From TMED14 sp002167805 (GTDB lineage: Bacteria > Bacteroidota > Bacteroidia > Flavobacteriales > Schleiferiaceae), in the NCBI GenBank assembly GCA_965655795.1, contig CBFHHY010000003.1:96004-160003 (forward strand): a stretch of DNA of 64,000 nt, in the 5' to 3' direction. Within the stretch, counting starts at the first letter, position 1. Every line of letters starts with the position of its first letter. The notes beneath the pieces are model-generated. The model ran no database searches. It saw nothing but the letters and a program-made list of their open reading frames with translations, and was not told the origin of the DNA. The translations under genes and the position numbers were made by a program. Below are positions 45,908 through 53,510 of the stretch, piece by piece.

Positions 45908-47256
45908 ACAACTCTTCTCAATTTTTGATAAAAAATGGGTTGTTAATCAATGATGGTAGTATAAAAGAATCTGATATACTCATCAAAAACGGTCGTATCG
46001 ATCGAATTGATAATTCTATATCTGCAAAAGTTAATGTAAATACAATTGACGCATCAGGGGCATATTTGATCCCAGGAGTTATTGATAGTCAAGTGCATTT
46101 TAGAGAACCAGGTTTGACTCAAAAAGCAGATATTAGTAGTGAATCAAAAGCAGCTATAGCTGGTGGGGTAACTAGTTATATAGAGCAACCTAATACTATT
46201 CCAAATGCAACTTCACTTTTTGAATTAGAGAAAAAATATAGCCGTGCTAAAGAAGTTTCTTGGGCCAATTTTAGCTTTAACCTTGGAGCGACAAATGATA
46301 ATCTTGAAGAGCTTAAAAAAGCATCTAAGGCGAATATTGCAGGAATTAAAATTTTTATGGGATCGTCAACCGGGAATATGTTAGTTGATAACCAAAAATC
46401 TATTGAGCGAATATTTTCAGAAGTTGACCATCAATTAATTGCACATTGTGAAGATGAAGAGACAATAAAAAATAATTTAGAAAGATTAATCTTAAAAAAA
46501 GGCAAAGAGAATATATTACCATCAGATCATCCATTAATTCGAGATACAGAAGGTTGTTATTTAAGTTCATCAAAAGCGATAAGTCTTGCAAAATCAACCG
46601 GAGCGCGGTTTCATGTTTATCATATCAGCACTTCTAAAGAATTAAACTTGTTTGATGGAACAACTCCGTTGGTGGAAAAAAAAATTACTTCAGAAGCCTG
46701 TGTGCACCATTTATGGTTCTCTGATGAAGACTATTTATCGTTAGGGAATAAAATCAAATGGAACCCATCTATAAAAACGAAATTTGATAGAGAATCTTTA
46801 AGAAAGGCGCTTCATGATGGCCGAATTGATGTAATCGCCACAGATCACGCCCCTCACAAATTAGAGGAAAAATTGAGACCTTATCTTGATGCCCCTGCGG
46901 GAGGTCCACTAATTCAGTTCTCTTTACCAGCAATGTTAGATTTGGCAAAAGAAAATGGTTTAAATATTACCAGAATAATACAACTCATGTGCCATAATCC
47001 AGCAGATCTATTTCGAATAGACAAACGAGGATATTTAAAAGAAGGGTATTATGCAGACTTAGCCATTGTAAATCCGTCAAAGCCTACAATTGTTAAAAAA
47101 GAAAAAATACTTAGTAAATGCGCCTGGTCTCCTTTCGAGGAGATTGCATTTAAATCTTCGGTTAGCCACACCTTTGTAAATGGAATATTAAACTATCACA
47201 ATGGTGAAATTCTTGGACCTATTAGTGGGCAAAGATTAGAATTTATGCGCAAATGA
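45904..47256 (+). CDS. pyrC: Dihydroorotase-family amidohydrolase (altered metal motif)
   Basis: A 450-residue cyclic amidohydrolase annotated in Bacteroidota as type I dihydroorotase (carbamoyl-aspartate to dihydroorotate in pyrimidine synthesis). The amidohydrolase layout is visible: IDSQVHFREPG (60-70), GIKIFMGSSTGNML (candidate carboxylated Lys), AHCEDEE, FHVYHISTSKEL and VIATDHAPH with the catalytic D314. The first metal-binding His of the usual DxHxH is Gln here (Q63); H65 is kept. I recall the same Gln in other Bacteroidota homologues, so this is probably a lineage trait. No other pyr gene is nearby; overlap on both sides (ATGA) ties it to a mannose synthase and a lipoprotein. Confidence 0.82.
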   Translation: MNNSSQFLIKNGLLINDGSIKESDILIKNGRIDRIDNSISAKVNVNTIDASGAYLIPGVIDSQVHFREPGLTQKADISSESKAAIAGGVTSYIEQPNTIPNATSLFELEKKYSRAKEVSWANFSFNLGATNDNLEELKKASKANIAGIKIFMGSSTGNMLVDNQKSIERIFSEVDHQLIAHCEDEETIKNNLERLILKKGKENILPSDHPLIRDTEGCYLSSSKAISLAKSTGARFHVYHISTSKELNLFDGTTPLVEKKITSEACVHHLWFSDEDYLSLGNKIKWNPSIKTKFDRESLRKALHDGRIDVIATDHAPHKLEEKLRPYLDAPAGGPLIQFSLPAMLDLAKENGLNITRIIQLMCHNPADLFRIDKRGYLKEGYYADLAIVNPSKPTIVKKEKILSKCAWSPFEEIAFKSSVSHTFVNGILNYHNGEILGPISGQRLEFMRK

Positions 47257-47618
47257 AACTTTTGAAGTATTCCCTTTTAATCATTATTTCCTTATCATCT
47301 TGCATTAACTCCATGAATAATGAGCGTCCACTTGAAAAACCTGATGAGTTGATATCTGAAAAAGAATTTGTGGAACTATTATATCAAATTCAATTACTAG
47401 AAGGCGCAAGAACAGGAACTACAGTCCTAGGGGATTCTATCGAATTAAATAAATTTTATGCTGTTTTGTATGATGAGTTTAAAGTCAATAAGAATCAAGT
47501 AAGAAATAGCTTTAAATATTATCACTCCAACCCAAAAGAAATGTCACAATATTATCAATGGATTATTGATAGCCTTCGTCAAAAAGTATACGAATTAAAT
47601 GGGCCTTTAGATAAATGA
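47253..47618 (+). CDS. DUF4296 lipoprotein
   Basis: A 121-residue lipoprotein: MKLLKYSLLIIISLSSC with C17 as lipid site. The mature part is helical and highly charged (LISEKEFVELLYQIQLLEGA, KNQVRNSFKYYHSNPKEMSQ), the DUF4296 pattern of Bacteroidota, in which the protein sits beside the mannose synthase and dihydroorotase genes. Its start overlaps the amidohydrolase stop and its stop overlaps the next start (both ATGA). Function unknown; a periplasmic helper or chaperone role is a guess from the fold. Confidence 0.8.
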   Translation: MKLLKYSLLIIISLSSCINSMNNERPLEKPDELISEKEFVELLYQIQLLEGARTGTTVLGDSIELNKFYAVLYDEFKVNKNQVRNSFKYYHSNPKEMSQYYQWIIDSLRQKVYELNGPLDK

Positions 47619-48601
47619 GTCATGGAAATTACCCATTTATTGATAAGAGTTTTGAAAATTTGGCCATCAAACTATTCAAACACCAAGCTCGCGAGAATAA
47701 AATATACAAGACATGGTTAGAATCTTTAGGTTGGGGTGATGAAAAAATAAATGCCATAGATGCTTTAACATCCATTCCATTTTTGCCAATCACAGCGTTT
47801 AAATCTCAAAAAGTCGTTACTGGTTCTTTTACTCCCGATGCCATATATACATCAAGTGGGGCGATAAATTCTCAGCATTTTGTTTCCAATAAAAATATAT
47901 ATCTGAGAAATGCGCAAATGTGTTTTGAAAGTTTTTATGGGCCAGTTAAGGATTATGCATGGCTGTGTCTTCTCCCCGGATATTTAGATAGATCTGGATC
48001 TTCTCTAATAGATATGGCAGAGTACTTTATCTCTATTTCCAACCATAGTGAAAGTGGATTCTTCGTTAAAGGAATCGATGAATTAAAATACAGACTTGAA
48101 AATCTTGATCTTAATCGAGTTCCAACAATTCTATTAGGAGTTACTTTTGCTCTTATAGACTTAGCTGAGTCCATCAAAAATCCGATGAACTTAAATCATA
48201 CTATAATCATGGAAACTGGCGGCATGAAAGGCCGAAGAGAAGAACCTATTCGGGAAGAACTTCACCATAAGTTGAATTCCTCTTTTGGTACAAAAGAAAT
48301 ACATTCCGAATATGGAATGACGGAATTATTATCACAAGCTTATAGTTTTAAGGATGGTATGTTTTCAACCCCTGCACAAATGTTAGTTCTCCCGAGGTCG
48401 ATAGAAACACCATTGTTACTCTCGAATGTTGGAGAAATTTGTGGGTTGAACATAATTGATCTTGCCAACTCAGACTCGTGCGCGTTTTTAGCTACTGACG
48501 ACATGGGTAGAGTACATAAAAATGGTAATTTTGAGGTTCTTGGTAGGATTGATGGGTCTGATCAAAGAGGCTGTTCATTACTTTCAATAAATTCCAATTA
48601 A
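47615..48601 (+). CDS. LuxE-like acyl-activating / acyl-protein synthetase-family protein
   Basis: A 328-residue protein of the LuxE / acyl-transferase family, which adenylates a fatty acid and passes the acyl group on. Supporting segments are FLPITAFKSQKVVTG (about 57-71), the AMP-loop-like TSSGAINSQHF (about 76-86), GVTFALIDLAES, METGGMKGRREEPIREELHH (about 204-223) and SEYGMTELLSQAYS, the last two typical of ANL-type adenylating folds. It is shorter than Vibrio LuxE and no luxC or luxD is present. The Bacteroidota homologues are named only 'acyl transferase'. It is coupled by ATGA to DUF4296. Confidence 0.78.
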   Translation: MSHGNYPFIDKSFENLAIKLFKHQARENKIYKTWLESLGWGDEKINAIDALTSIPFLPITAFKSQKVVTGSFTPDAIYTSSGAINSQHFVSNKNIYLRNAQMCFESFYGPVKDYAWLCLLPGYLDRSGSSLIDMAEYFISISNHSESGFFVKGIDELKYRLENLDLNRVPTILLGVTFALIDLAESIKNPMNLNHTIIMETGGMKGRREEPIREELHHKLNSSFGTKEIHSEYGMTELLSQAYSFKDGMFSTPAQMLVLPRSIETPLLLSNVGEICGLNIIDLANSDSCAFLATDDMGRVHKNGNFEVLGRIDGSDQRGCSLLSINSN

Positions 48602-48650
48602 TGAAAAATTATCAATGAAATAGATAAATAATACTGTGGTCAAATTTAAT

Positions 48651-49469
48651 ATGAATCATATTTTTACTTCAATTCAAAAAATCAAAACTTCACTACTTTT
48701 TGTAAGTGTCATTTTCTCATACAGTCCTGCTAATGGTCAGTGGGTTCATGATTGGGCCAATATAACTATTGACGACTTAACAGCTTTCCAACTTAATGAT
48801 AGTACAGACGTTCGTGCAAAAATTATTGATGGCGGATATGAAATTCAGAAAAGAGTTTTGGTTGAAAAAAATTCAATAAGTGGGAATAAATTAATCGGGG
48901 GAAGCATACTGAGAAATTTACAAGGAGAAAAAATTGGAAAAACTCACATGGATTTGACATTTAAGGATCAATCTGCTCCGCCGATAAGAAGATTGTCAAA
49001 AAAGTATTCTGCAATAATTATCAATGGGAATGTAACCTCGTCTGCATTTGTAAGAGACTCTTGGCCCGAAAAAGCATTAGTTAAACTTTTAAATAAAAAA
49101 AGAGTTGGAGCATTTTGGGTTGTTTTTGAGAAATACCTTAAAAAATTTCAATTTCAAAAAATTGATAAAAATAAATTGCCTGAAGAAATCATTAATTCCA
49201 GCTTAGATGTTTACGTATTGGCTTTTAAAAACTATTTAAATCAAAATAAACAAGGCTTTAGGATGATTATTTTTACACGAGGAAACTCATTTATTCAATG
49301 TGTTTTATTATCCGATAATAATTTGATTCAAAATTCATTGGAGTTTCCTAAAATTAAATTATTCGAGAGGGAACCCTTTGGAGACCTATACCATTTCAGC
49401 AAACCCAACAGATATCAATCTGAAGGTTTTGAATTAGTAGCCTATGACCTTTTACCTTTTGAAGAATAA
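48651..49469 (+). CDS. Exported protein of unknown function
   Basis: A 272-residue protein from ATG 48651; the in-frame GTG at 48636 is less likely because the ATG leads straight into the signal peptide (basic IQKIK, then SLLFVSVIFSYSPANG, cleavage before QWVHDW). The mature part mixes helices and strands, with conserved-looking SAIIINGNVTSSAFVRD and YLKKFQFQKIDKNKLPEE. I recognise no family, catalytic motif or repeats. It follows the LuxE-like gene by 49 nt and precedes DUF2461 by 16 nt on the same strand, so it may belong to the same transcript. Confidence 0.65.
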   Translation: MNHIFTSIQKIKTSLLFVSVIFSYSPANGQWVHDWANITIDDLTAFQLNDSTDVRAKIIDGGYEIQKRVLVEKNSISGNKLIGGSILRNLQGEKIGKTHMDLTFKDQSAPPIRRLSKKYSAIIINGNVTSSAFVRDSWPEKALVKLLNKKRVGAFWVVFEKYLKKFQFQKIDKNKLPEEIINSSLDVYVLAFKNYLNQNKQGFRMIIFTRGNSFIQCVLLSDNNLIQNSLEFPKIKLFEREPFGDLYHFSKPNRYQSEGFELVAYDLLPFEE

Positions 49470-49485
49470 ATAAGCAAAGAGCTTT

Positions 49486-50154
49486 ATGATTCTATCACAA
49501 GATATTTTTAAGTTTTTAAAAAAATTAGCAAATAATAATACCAGAGATTGGTTTCAAGCTAATAAAGAGTCATATAAAACACACCAATCAAATATTCAAA
49601 TATTTGGAGAGCAAGTAAAAACACGATTAAATACATTTGATTCGATTAGTAACTTCAAGTTATTTAGAATATACCGTGATGTGAGATTTTCCAAAGATAA
49701 AACTCCTTATAAAAAACATTTTGGGCTAACATGGAAAAGAACACCTCCAGAATTAAGAGGAGGTTATTATTTGCATCTAAGCCCGGGAGAAAGTTTTTTA
49801 GCATGTGGTTTTTGGGAGCCCAGCAAAAATGACTTGGACAGAATACGCTATGAGCTCATTCACGATGGAGATAAGTTTAAAAAATTGATTCGATCTAAGT
49901 CCATAAATTCAATTTGGAACGACTTACAGGGAAATGAATTAAAAACCAGTCCAAGGGGTATAGATAAAAACCTTTTAAATATTGATTTAATCAGAAAAAA
50001 ACAATATATATTCTCCAAAAAATATTCTGACAAGGCGGTTTGCAGCGATGATTTCCTTGACGATATTGAAATGTCTTTTAGGGCGATTCAACCTTTTTTA
50101 AGTTATATGAGTGAAATCTTAACTACAAATAAAAATGGAGAGTCATTATTCTAA
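49486..50154 (+). CDS. DUF2461 domain protein
   Basis: A 222-residue cytosolic protein. The N-terminus (FLKKLANNNTRDWFQANKES) and central FRIYRDVRFSKDKTPYKKHFG are the hallmark of the DUF2461/TIGR02453 family, widespread in bacteria and fungi with no established biochemical role. GGYYLHLSPGESFLACGFW follows, as expected. The last 9 nt overlap the 3' end of the convergent tyrS gene. Confidence 0.88.
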   Translation: MILSQDIFKFLKKLANNNTRDWFQANKESYKTHQSNIQIFGEQVKTRLNTFDSISNFKLFRIYRDVRFSKDKTPYKKHFGLTWKRTPPELRGGYYLHLSPGESFLACGFWEPSKNDLDRIRYELIHDGDKFKKLIRSKSINSIWNDLQGNELKTSPRGIDKNLLNIDLIRKKQYIFSKKYSDKAVCSDDFLDDIEMSFRAIQPFLSYMSEILTTNKNGESLF

Positions 50155-51411
50155 AATTGCCAGAGCATAATTCTTTTTTCCTTTTTGAATAACTAGATAT
50201 TTATTCTTCAAAAAATCATCCAGAGAAATCATTGTATCGATTGAAATTTTTGTTTTATTAATTGAAACTGCCCCCACTAAAATTAGCTTTTTAGCCTCAC
50301 CTCTAGATTTAAAAAACCCTTTACTTTGAGTAATTAAATCCAGAGCTGTAATAACTGAACTTAATTTTTCTCTAGGAATGTTAATCATAGGTACCCCAGA
50401 GAAAATATCTAGTAATTCATCTGCACTTAGTTGTTTCAACATTTCCTTAGTCCCTTTTCCAAAAAGAATTTCACTAGCCTTGATGGCATTATTTGCGGCT
50501 TCATCTGAATGCACTCTTTTTGTGATATCAAAAGCTAAATCCTTTTGCAGGATTCGCAAGTGAGGGTTTTCAGAATGTAAATTTTCAATATTCTCAATTT
50601 CAGACTTAGTCTTTATCGTGAAAATTCGTATAAAGCTTGAGGCATCTTCATCCGAAGAATTTAACCAAAATTGATAAAATTTATACGGGCTTGTTCTATT
50701 AGCGTCTAACCAAATATTTTCTCCTTCCGTTTTACCAAACTTTGATCCATCTGCTTTCTTAATTAAAGGAGAAGTTACAGCGAATGAATTTTTTCCTCCC
50801 ATTTTTCTGTTTAGATCAATTCCTGTGGTAATATTACCCCACTGATCACTGCCACCCATTTGTAAGAATATATCTTTATTTTTTGAGAGAAAATGAAAGT
50901 CAAACGCTTGAATTAATTGATAACTGAATTCTGTAAAACTTATTCCCGAATCTTGACGGCTTTTGACAGAGTCTTTTGCCAACATATAATTTACAGTAAT
51001 GTGCTTACCAACGTCTCTTATAAAGTCCAAAAAATTGAAATTTTTATACCAATCGTAATTATCTAATATTGTTATCGATTCTCCTAAAAGTTTTTTTAAT
51101 TGACTTTTTTGTGCTTTAAGGTTTTCTTTTAAAATATTCTTACTTAGTAGCTTTCTCTCCTCCGACTTAAAAGAAGGGTCTCCTATCATACCAGTTGCTC
51201 CGCCAAGTAAAGCTACAGGAGCGTGTCCTGCGCGCTGAAAATGAACCAGCATCATGACTTGAACAAGATTACCAACACCCAGAGAATTAGCAGTTGGGTC
51301 AAACCCTATATAACCTTTTTTTTGACCCGATGACAAAAACGCTTCAACACCAGGGGTCATATCATGGAGCATTCTGCGCCATCGCAATTCCTCAATAAAC
51401 GAAGTCTTCAT
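50146..51411 (-). CDS. tyrS: Tyrosyl-tRNA synthetase with altered HIGH motif
   Basis: A 421-residue class I synthetase that charges tRNA-Tyr. The catalytic domain has GFDPTANSLGVGNLV (about 37-51), LLGGATGMIGDPS, QMGGSDQWGNITTG and the KMSKS-equivalent KFGKTEG; a C-terminal S4-like RNA-binding domain follows (SKGFFKSRGEAKKLILVGAV). The HIGH signature, SLHxGH in most TyrRS, reads SLGVGN: Gly at position 45 and Asn at 48. Everything else looks intact, so the enzyme is probably functional. It diverges from the epimerase gene across 59 nt. Confidence 0.93.
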   Translation of the reverse strand: MKTSFIEELRWRRMLHDMTPGVEAFLSSGQKKGYIGFDPTANSLGVGNLVQVMMLVHFQRAGHAPVALLGGATGMIGDPSFKSEERKLLSKNILKENLKAQKSQLKKLLGESITILDNYDWYKNFNFLDFIRDVGKHITVNYMLAKDSVKSRQDSGISFTEFSYQLIQAFDFHFLSKNKDIFLQMGGSDQWGNITTGIDLNRKMGGKNSFAVTSPLIKKADGSKFGKTEGENIWLDANRTSPYKFYQFWLNSSDEDASSFIRIFTIKTKSEIENIENLHSENPHLRILQKDLAFDITKRVHSDEAANNAIKASEILFGKGTKEMLKQLSADELLDIFSGVPMINIPREKLSSVITALDLITQSKGFFKSRGEAKKLILVGAVSINKTKISIDTMISLDDFLKNKYLVIQKGKKNYALAILE

Positions 51412-51416
51412 ACATG

Positions 51417-51424
51417 CAAAGTTA
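51417..51424 (-). promoter_or_regulatory. -7 box for tyrS
   Basis: TAACTTTG on the minus strand, ending 5 nt before the tyrS ATG at 51411; a leaderless or near-leaderless start is implied. Confidence 0.5.
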
Positions 51425-51458
51425 CATGAGTGAGAGTATAGATCACCGACATACGAAT

Positions 51459-51466
51459 TACTTTTG
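51459..51466 (+). promoter_or_regulatory. -7 box for the epimerase gene
   Basis: TACTTTTG ending 4 nt before the ATG at 51471; it argues against the longer in-frame start at 51414. Confidence 0.55.
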
Positions 51467-51470
51467 TAAT

Positions 51471-52484
51471 ATGATCATAGTAACCGGAGCTTCTGGGCTT
51501 TTAGGCTCACAGATATTATTGCATGCCGCCCGTAGTGGAGAAAGCTCTTTAACGGGAGTTTATCGTAATGTGAAATCCTTGAAAAGAGTTGAGTCAAGTT
51601 TTATGGCACAAGGAGCCTCTCAGGAATTTAAATCTATCAATTGGGTTAAGGTAGATCTATTAGATGCTATTGAAACAGAAGAGGTAATGGTTGGTGCAAA
51701 ATATATTATTCATTGCGCTGCATTTGTTTCACTCGATAGATCAGATTCCAAGATAATGATGGAAATGAATTCTAGAATCTCAGAAAATGTTTGGGCCGGA
51801 GCTCAAAAAAACAAAGTTAGTCGTGGAATACATGTTAGTAGTATATCGATATTTTCAGATAATCACGATGAAGGGTTCATAAATGAAAAATCTGAAACAA
51901 AAACTTCAAATCTTAGCTCTTATGGAAAAAGTAAATTTTCTGCAGACCTAATAGCATGGCGCTACTCAGCAGAAGGCTTATCGCTTTCAGTTGTTTATCC
52001 CAGCGTAATTATAGGAAGCCCAGCATGGAATAACAGTAGCTCAAAAATTATACATCAAATCAAAAAGGGGCTATTGTTTTACCCTCCCGGATCGACTGGC
52101 TGGGTTGATGTTAGAGATGTATCAGATTTTATTCTTAGAATTATTTCAGAAAAGGAATCAGCTGAAAAATATATCCTTAATGGCCATAACCTATCATTTC
52201 AAAAAGCATTTAATGATATTGCAATGTCGCTGAAATGTTCACCAATAAAGTATAGAGCTTCAGAATTTATTTTACATGCAGCTCTCAAAGCTGAGCTGTT
52301 TTTAAGTTTAATCTCTCCGTATAAACAAAAATTGTCCAAGGATTCAATTAAATCAGGAATTACAAAGAAAAAATATAGTGCTAGCGAATCTTTAAAAATT
52401 GGATTTAAATATCGAACATGGGAATCAACTATAGCTTTTTTAGCTAGTCAATATTCTTCGATTTATAATAAAAATTCCAATTAA
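51471..52484 (+). CDS. NAD-dependent epimerase/dehydratase (extended SDR)
   Basis: A 337-residue SDR-fold protein. The start MIIVTGASGLLGSQ at 51471 gives the Rossmann glycine motif at the N-terminus; the frame is open from 51414, but that part crosses the promoter. The catalytic pair is Y-x-x-x-K in SSYGKSKFSADL (about 148-160), with the active-site serine in HVSSISIF. WVDVRDVSDFILRII is the usual substrate-domain segment. The substrate (nucleotide sugar, dihydroflavonol-like or steroid-like ketone) is unknown. It abuts the convergent tdh gene with no base between the two stop codons. Confidence 0.85.
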   Translation: MIIVTGASGLLGSQILLHAARSGESSLTGVYRNVKSLKRVESSFMAQGASQEFKSINWVKVDLLDAIETEEVMVGAKYIIHCAAFVSLDRSDSKIMMEMNSRISENVWAGAQKNKVSRGIHVSSISIFSDNHDEGFINEKSETKTSNLSSYGKSKFSADLIAWRYSAEGLSLSVVYPSVIIGSPAWNNSSSKIIHQIKKGLLFYPPGSTGWVDVRDVSDFILRIISEKESAEKYILNGHNLSFQKAFNDIAMSLKCSPIKYRASEFILHAALKAELFLSLISPYKQKLSKDSIKSGITKKKYSASESLKIGFKYRTWESTIAFLASQYSSIYNKNSN

Positions 52485-53405
52485 TTATACGTTATTCACC
52501 ATATCCTTAACCATCATTTTAAGATCAAATTGATGATTCCATCCCCAATCTTGCCTCGCATGACTATCATTTATACTATCTGGCCAGGAATCCGCTATAT
52601 TTTGTCTTAAATCTGGGTTATATGATATTTTCAATCGAGGATAAAACTTTCTTATTTCTTCAAATAATTCTGCAGGAGTAAAATCTACTGCTGCTAAATT
52701 ATAGCTTGTTCTGATTTTGATCATTTCAGAATCAGCTTCCATTAGTTGAATAGCGGCCTTCACTGCATCTTCCATATACATCATTGGTAAACGAGTTTCA
52801 GGACCCAAAAACGAAATAAATTCTTTTCCCCTTCGAGCGGAATGAAATATTTCGATTGCATAATCTGTGGTCCCGCCTCCAGGCTTGGTCCTCCAAGAGA
52901 TTAATCCGGGATAACGTATGCTTCGAATATCAACTCCATAATTTTGAAAATAATATTGACACCAAAGTTCACCAGCAAGTTTTGATATTCCATAAGAAGT
53001 TGTGGGTTCCATCGATCCATATTGCGGAGCTCCAACACTATTTGAACTAGGACCAAAAACTGCAATAGAACTCGGCCAAAAAATTTTCTTAATCTTCCCT
53101 TCTTTTGCCAAATCTAAAATGATAAAAAGAGTTCTCATATTTAAATCCCATGCTTTTTGAGGCTCCTTTTCACCTTTTGCACTAAGCATAGCAACTAAAT
53201 TGTAAACCTCAGAGATGCCTTCTTTTTGAACTATTTTGCGCACTTTGTCTGGGTCTGTGGCGTCTAATTCATAGCATGGCGTTAATAGGTTTTTTATCTG
53301 GATATCTGAAGCAATAACCTGATCCACTCCTCTTCTTGCGCGAAGTTCTTCGACTAATTCTGTGCCAATTTGTCCAGCTGCACCAATAACAAGGGTTTTA
53401 TTCAT
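52485..53405 (-). CDS. tdh: L-threonine 3-dehydrogenase, SDR type
   Basis: A 306-residue NAD-dependent short-chain dehydrogenase that oxidises threonine to 2-amino-3-ketobutyrate. It matches the Flavobacterium-type L-threonine dehydrogenase closely: GAAGQIGTELVEELR, FWPSSIAVFGPSS, catalytic TTSYGISKLAGE (Y-x-x-x-K), RYPGLISWRTKPGGGTTDYA, NLAAVDFTPAEL and ADSWPDSINDSHARQDWGW at the end. The glycine C-acetyltransferase partner (kbl) is not next to it. A -7 box ends 4 nt before the ATG. Confidence 0.93.
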   Translation of the reverse strand: MNKTLVIGAAGQIGTELVEELRARRGVDQVIASDIQIKNLLTPCYELDATDPDKVRKIVQKEGISEVYNLVAMLSAKGEKEPQKAWDLNMRTLFIILDLAKEGKIKKIFWPSSIAVFGPSSNSVGAPQYGSMEPTTSYGISKLAGELWCQYYFQNYGVDIRSIRYPGLISWRTKPGGGTTDYAIEIFHSARRGKEFISFLGPETRLPMMYMEDAVKAAIQLMEADSEMIKIRTSYNLAAVDFTPAELFEEIRKFYPRLKISYNPDLRQNIADSWPDSINDSHARQDWGWNHQFDLKMMVKDMVNNV

Positions 53406-53409
53406 ATGT

Positions 53410-53417
53410 CAAATGTA
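53410..53417 (-). promoter_or_regulatory. -7 box for tdh
   Basis: TACATTTG on the minus strand, ending 4 nt before the tdh ATG at 53405. Confidence 0.55.
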
Positions 53418-53497
53418 AACATCAATTTCCGCTAGAATTAAAGCTTTTATGAAAAATGCCCATCTAGATATCGAATCCCTATACTCGATTGAATTTA

Positions 53498-53505
53498 TAC
53501 CTTTG
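53498..53505 (+). promoter_or_regulatory. -7 box for trhO-hmgA-hppD
   Basis: TACCTTTG ending 5 nt before the trhO ATG at 53511. No other box is evident before hmgA or hppD. Confidence 0.55.
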
Positions 53506-53510
53506 TTGTT

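Noticed and set aside
47615..48601. Bioluminescence lux operon
   Set aside because: Only the LuxE-like gene is present; no luxA, luxB, luxC or luxD is nearby.
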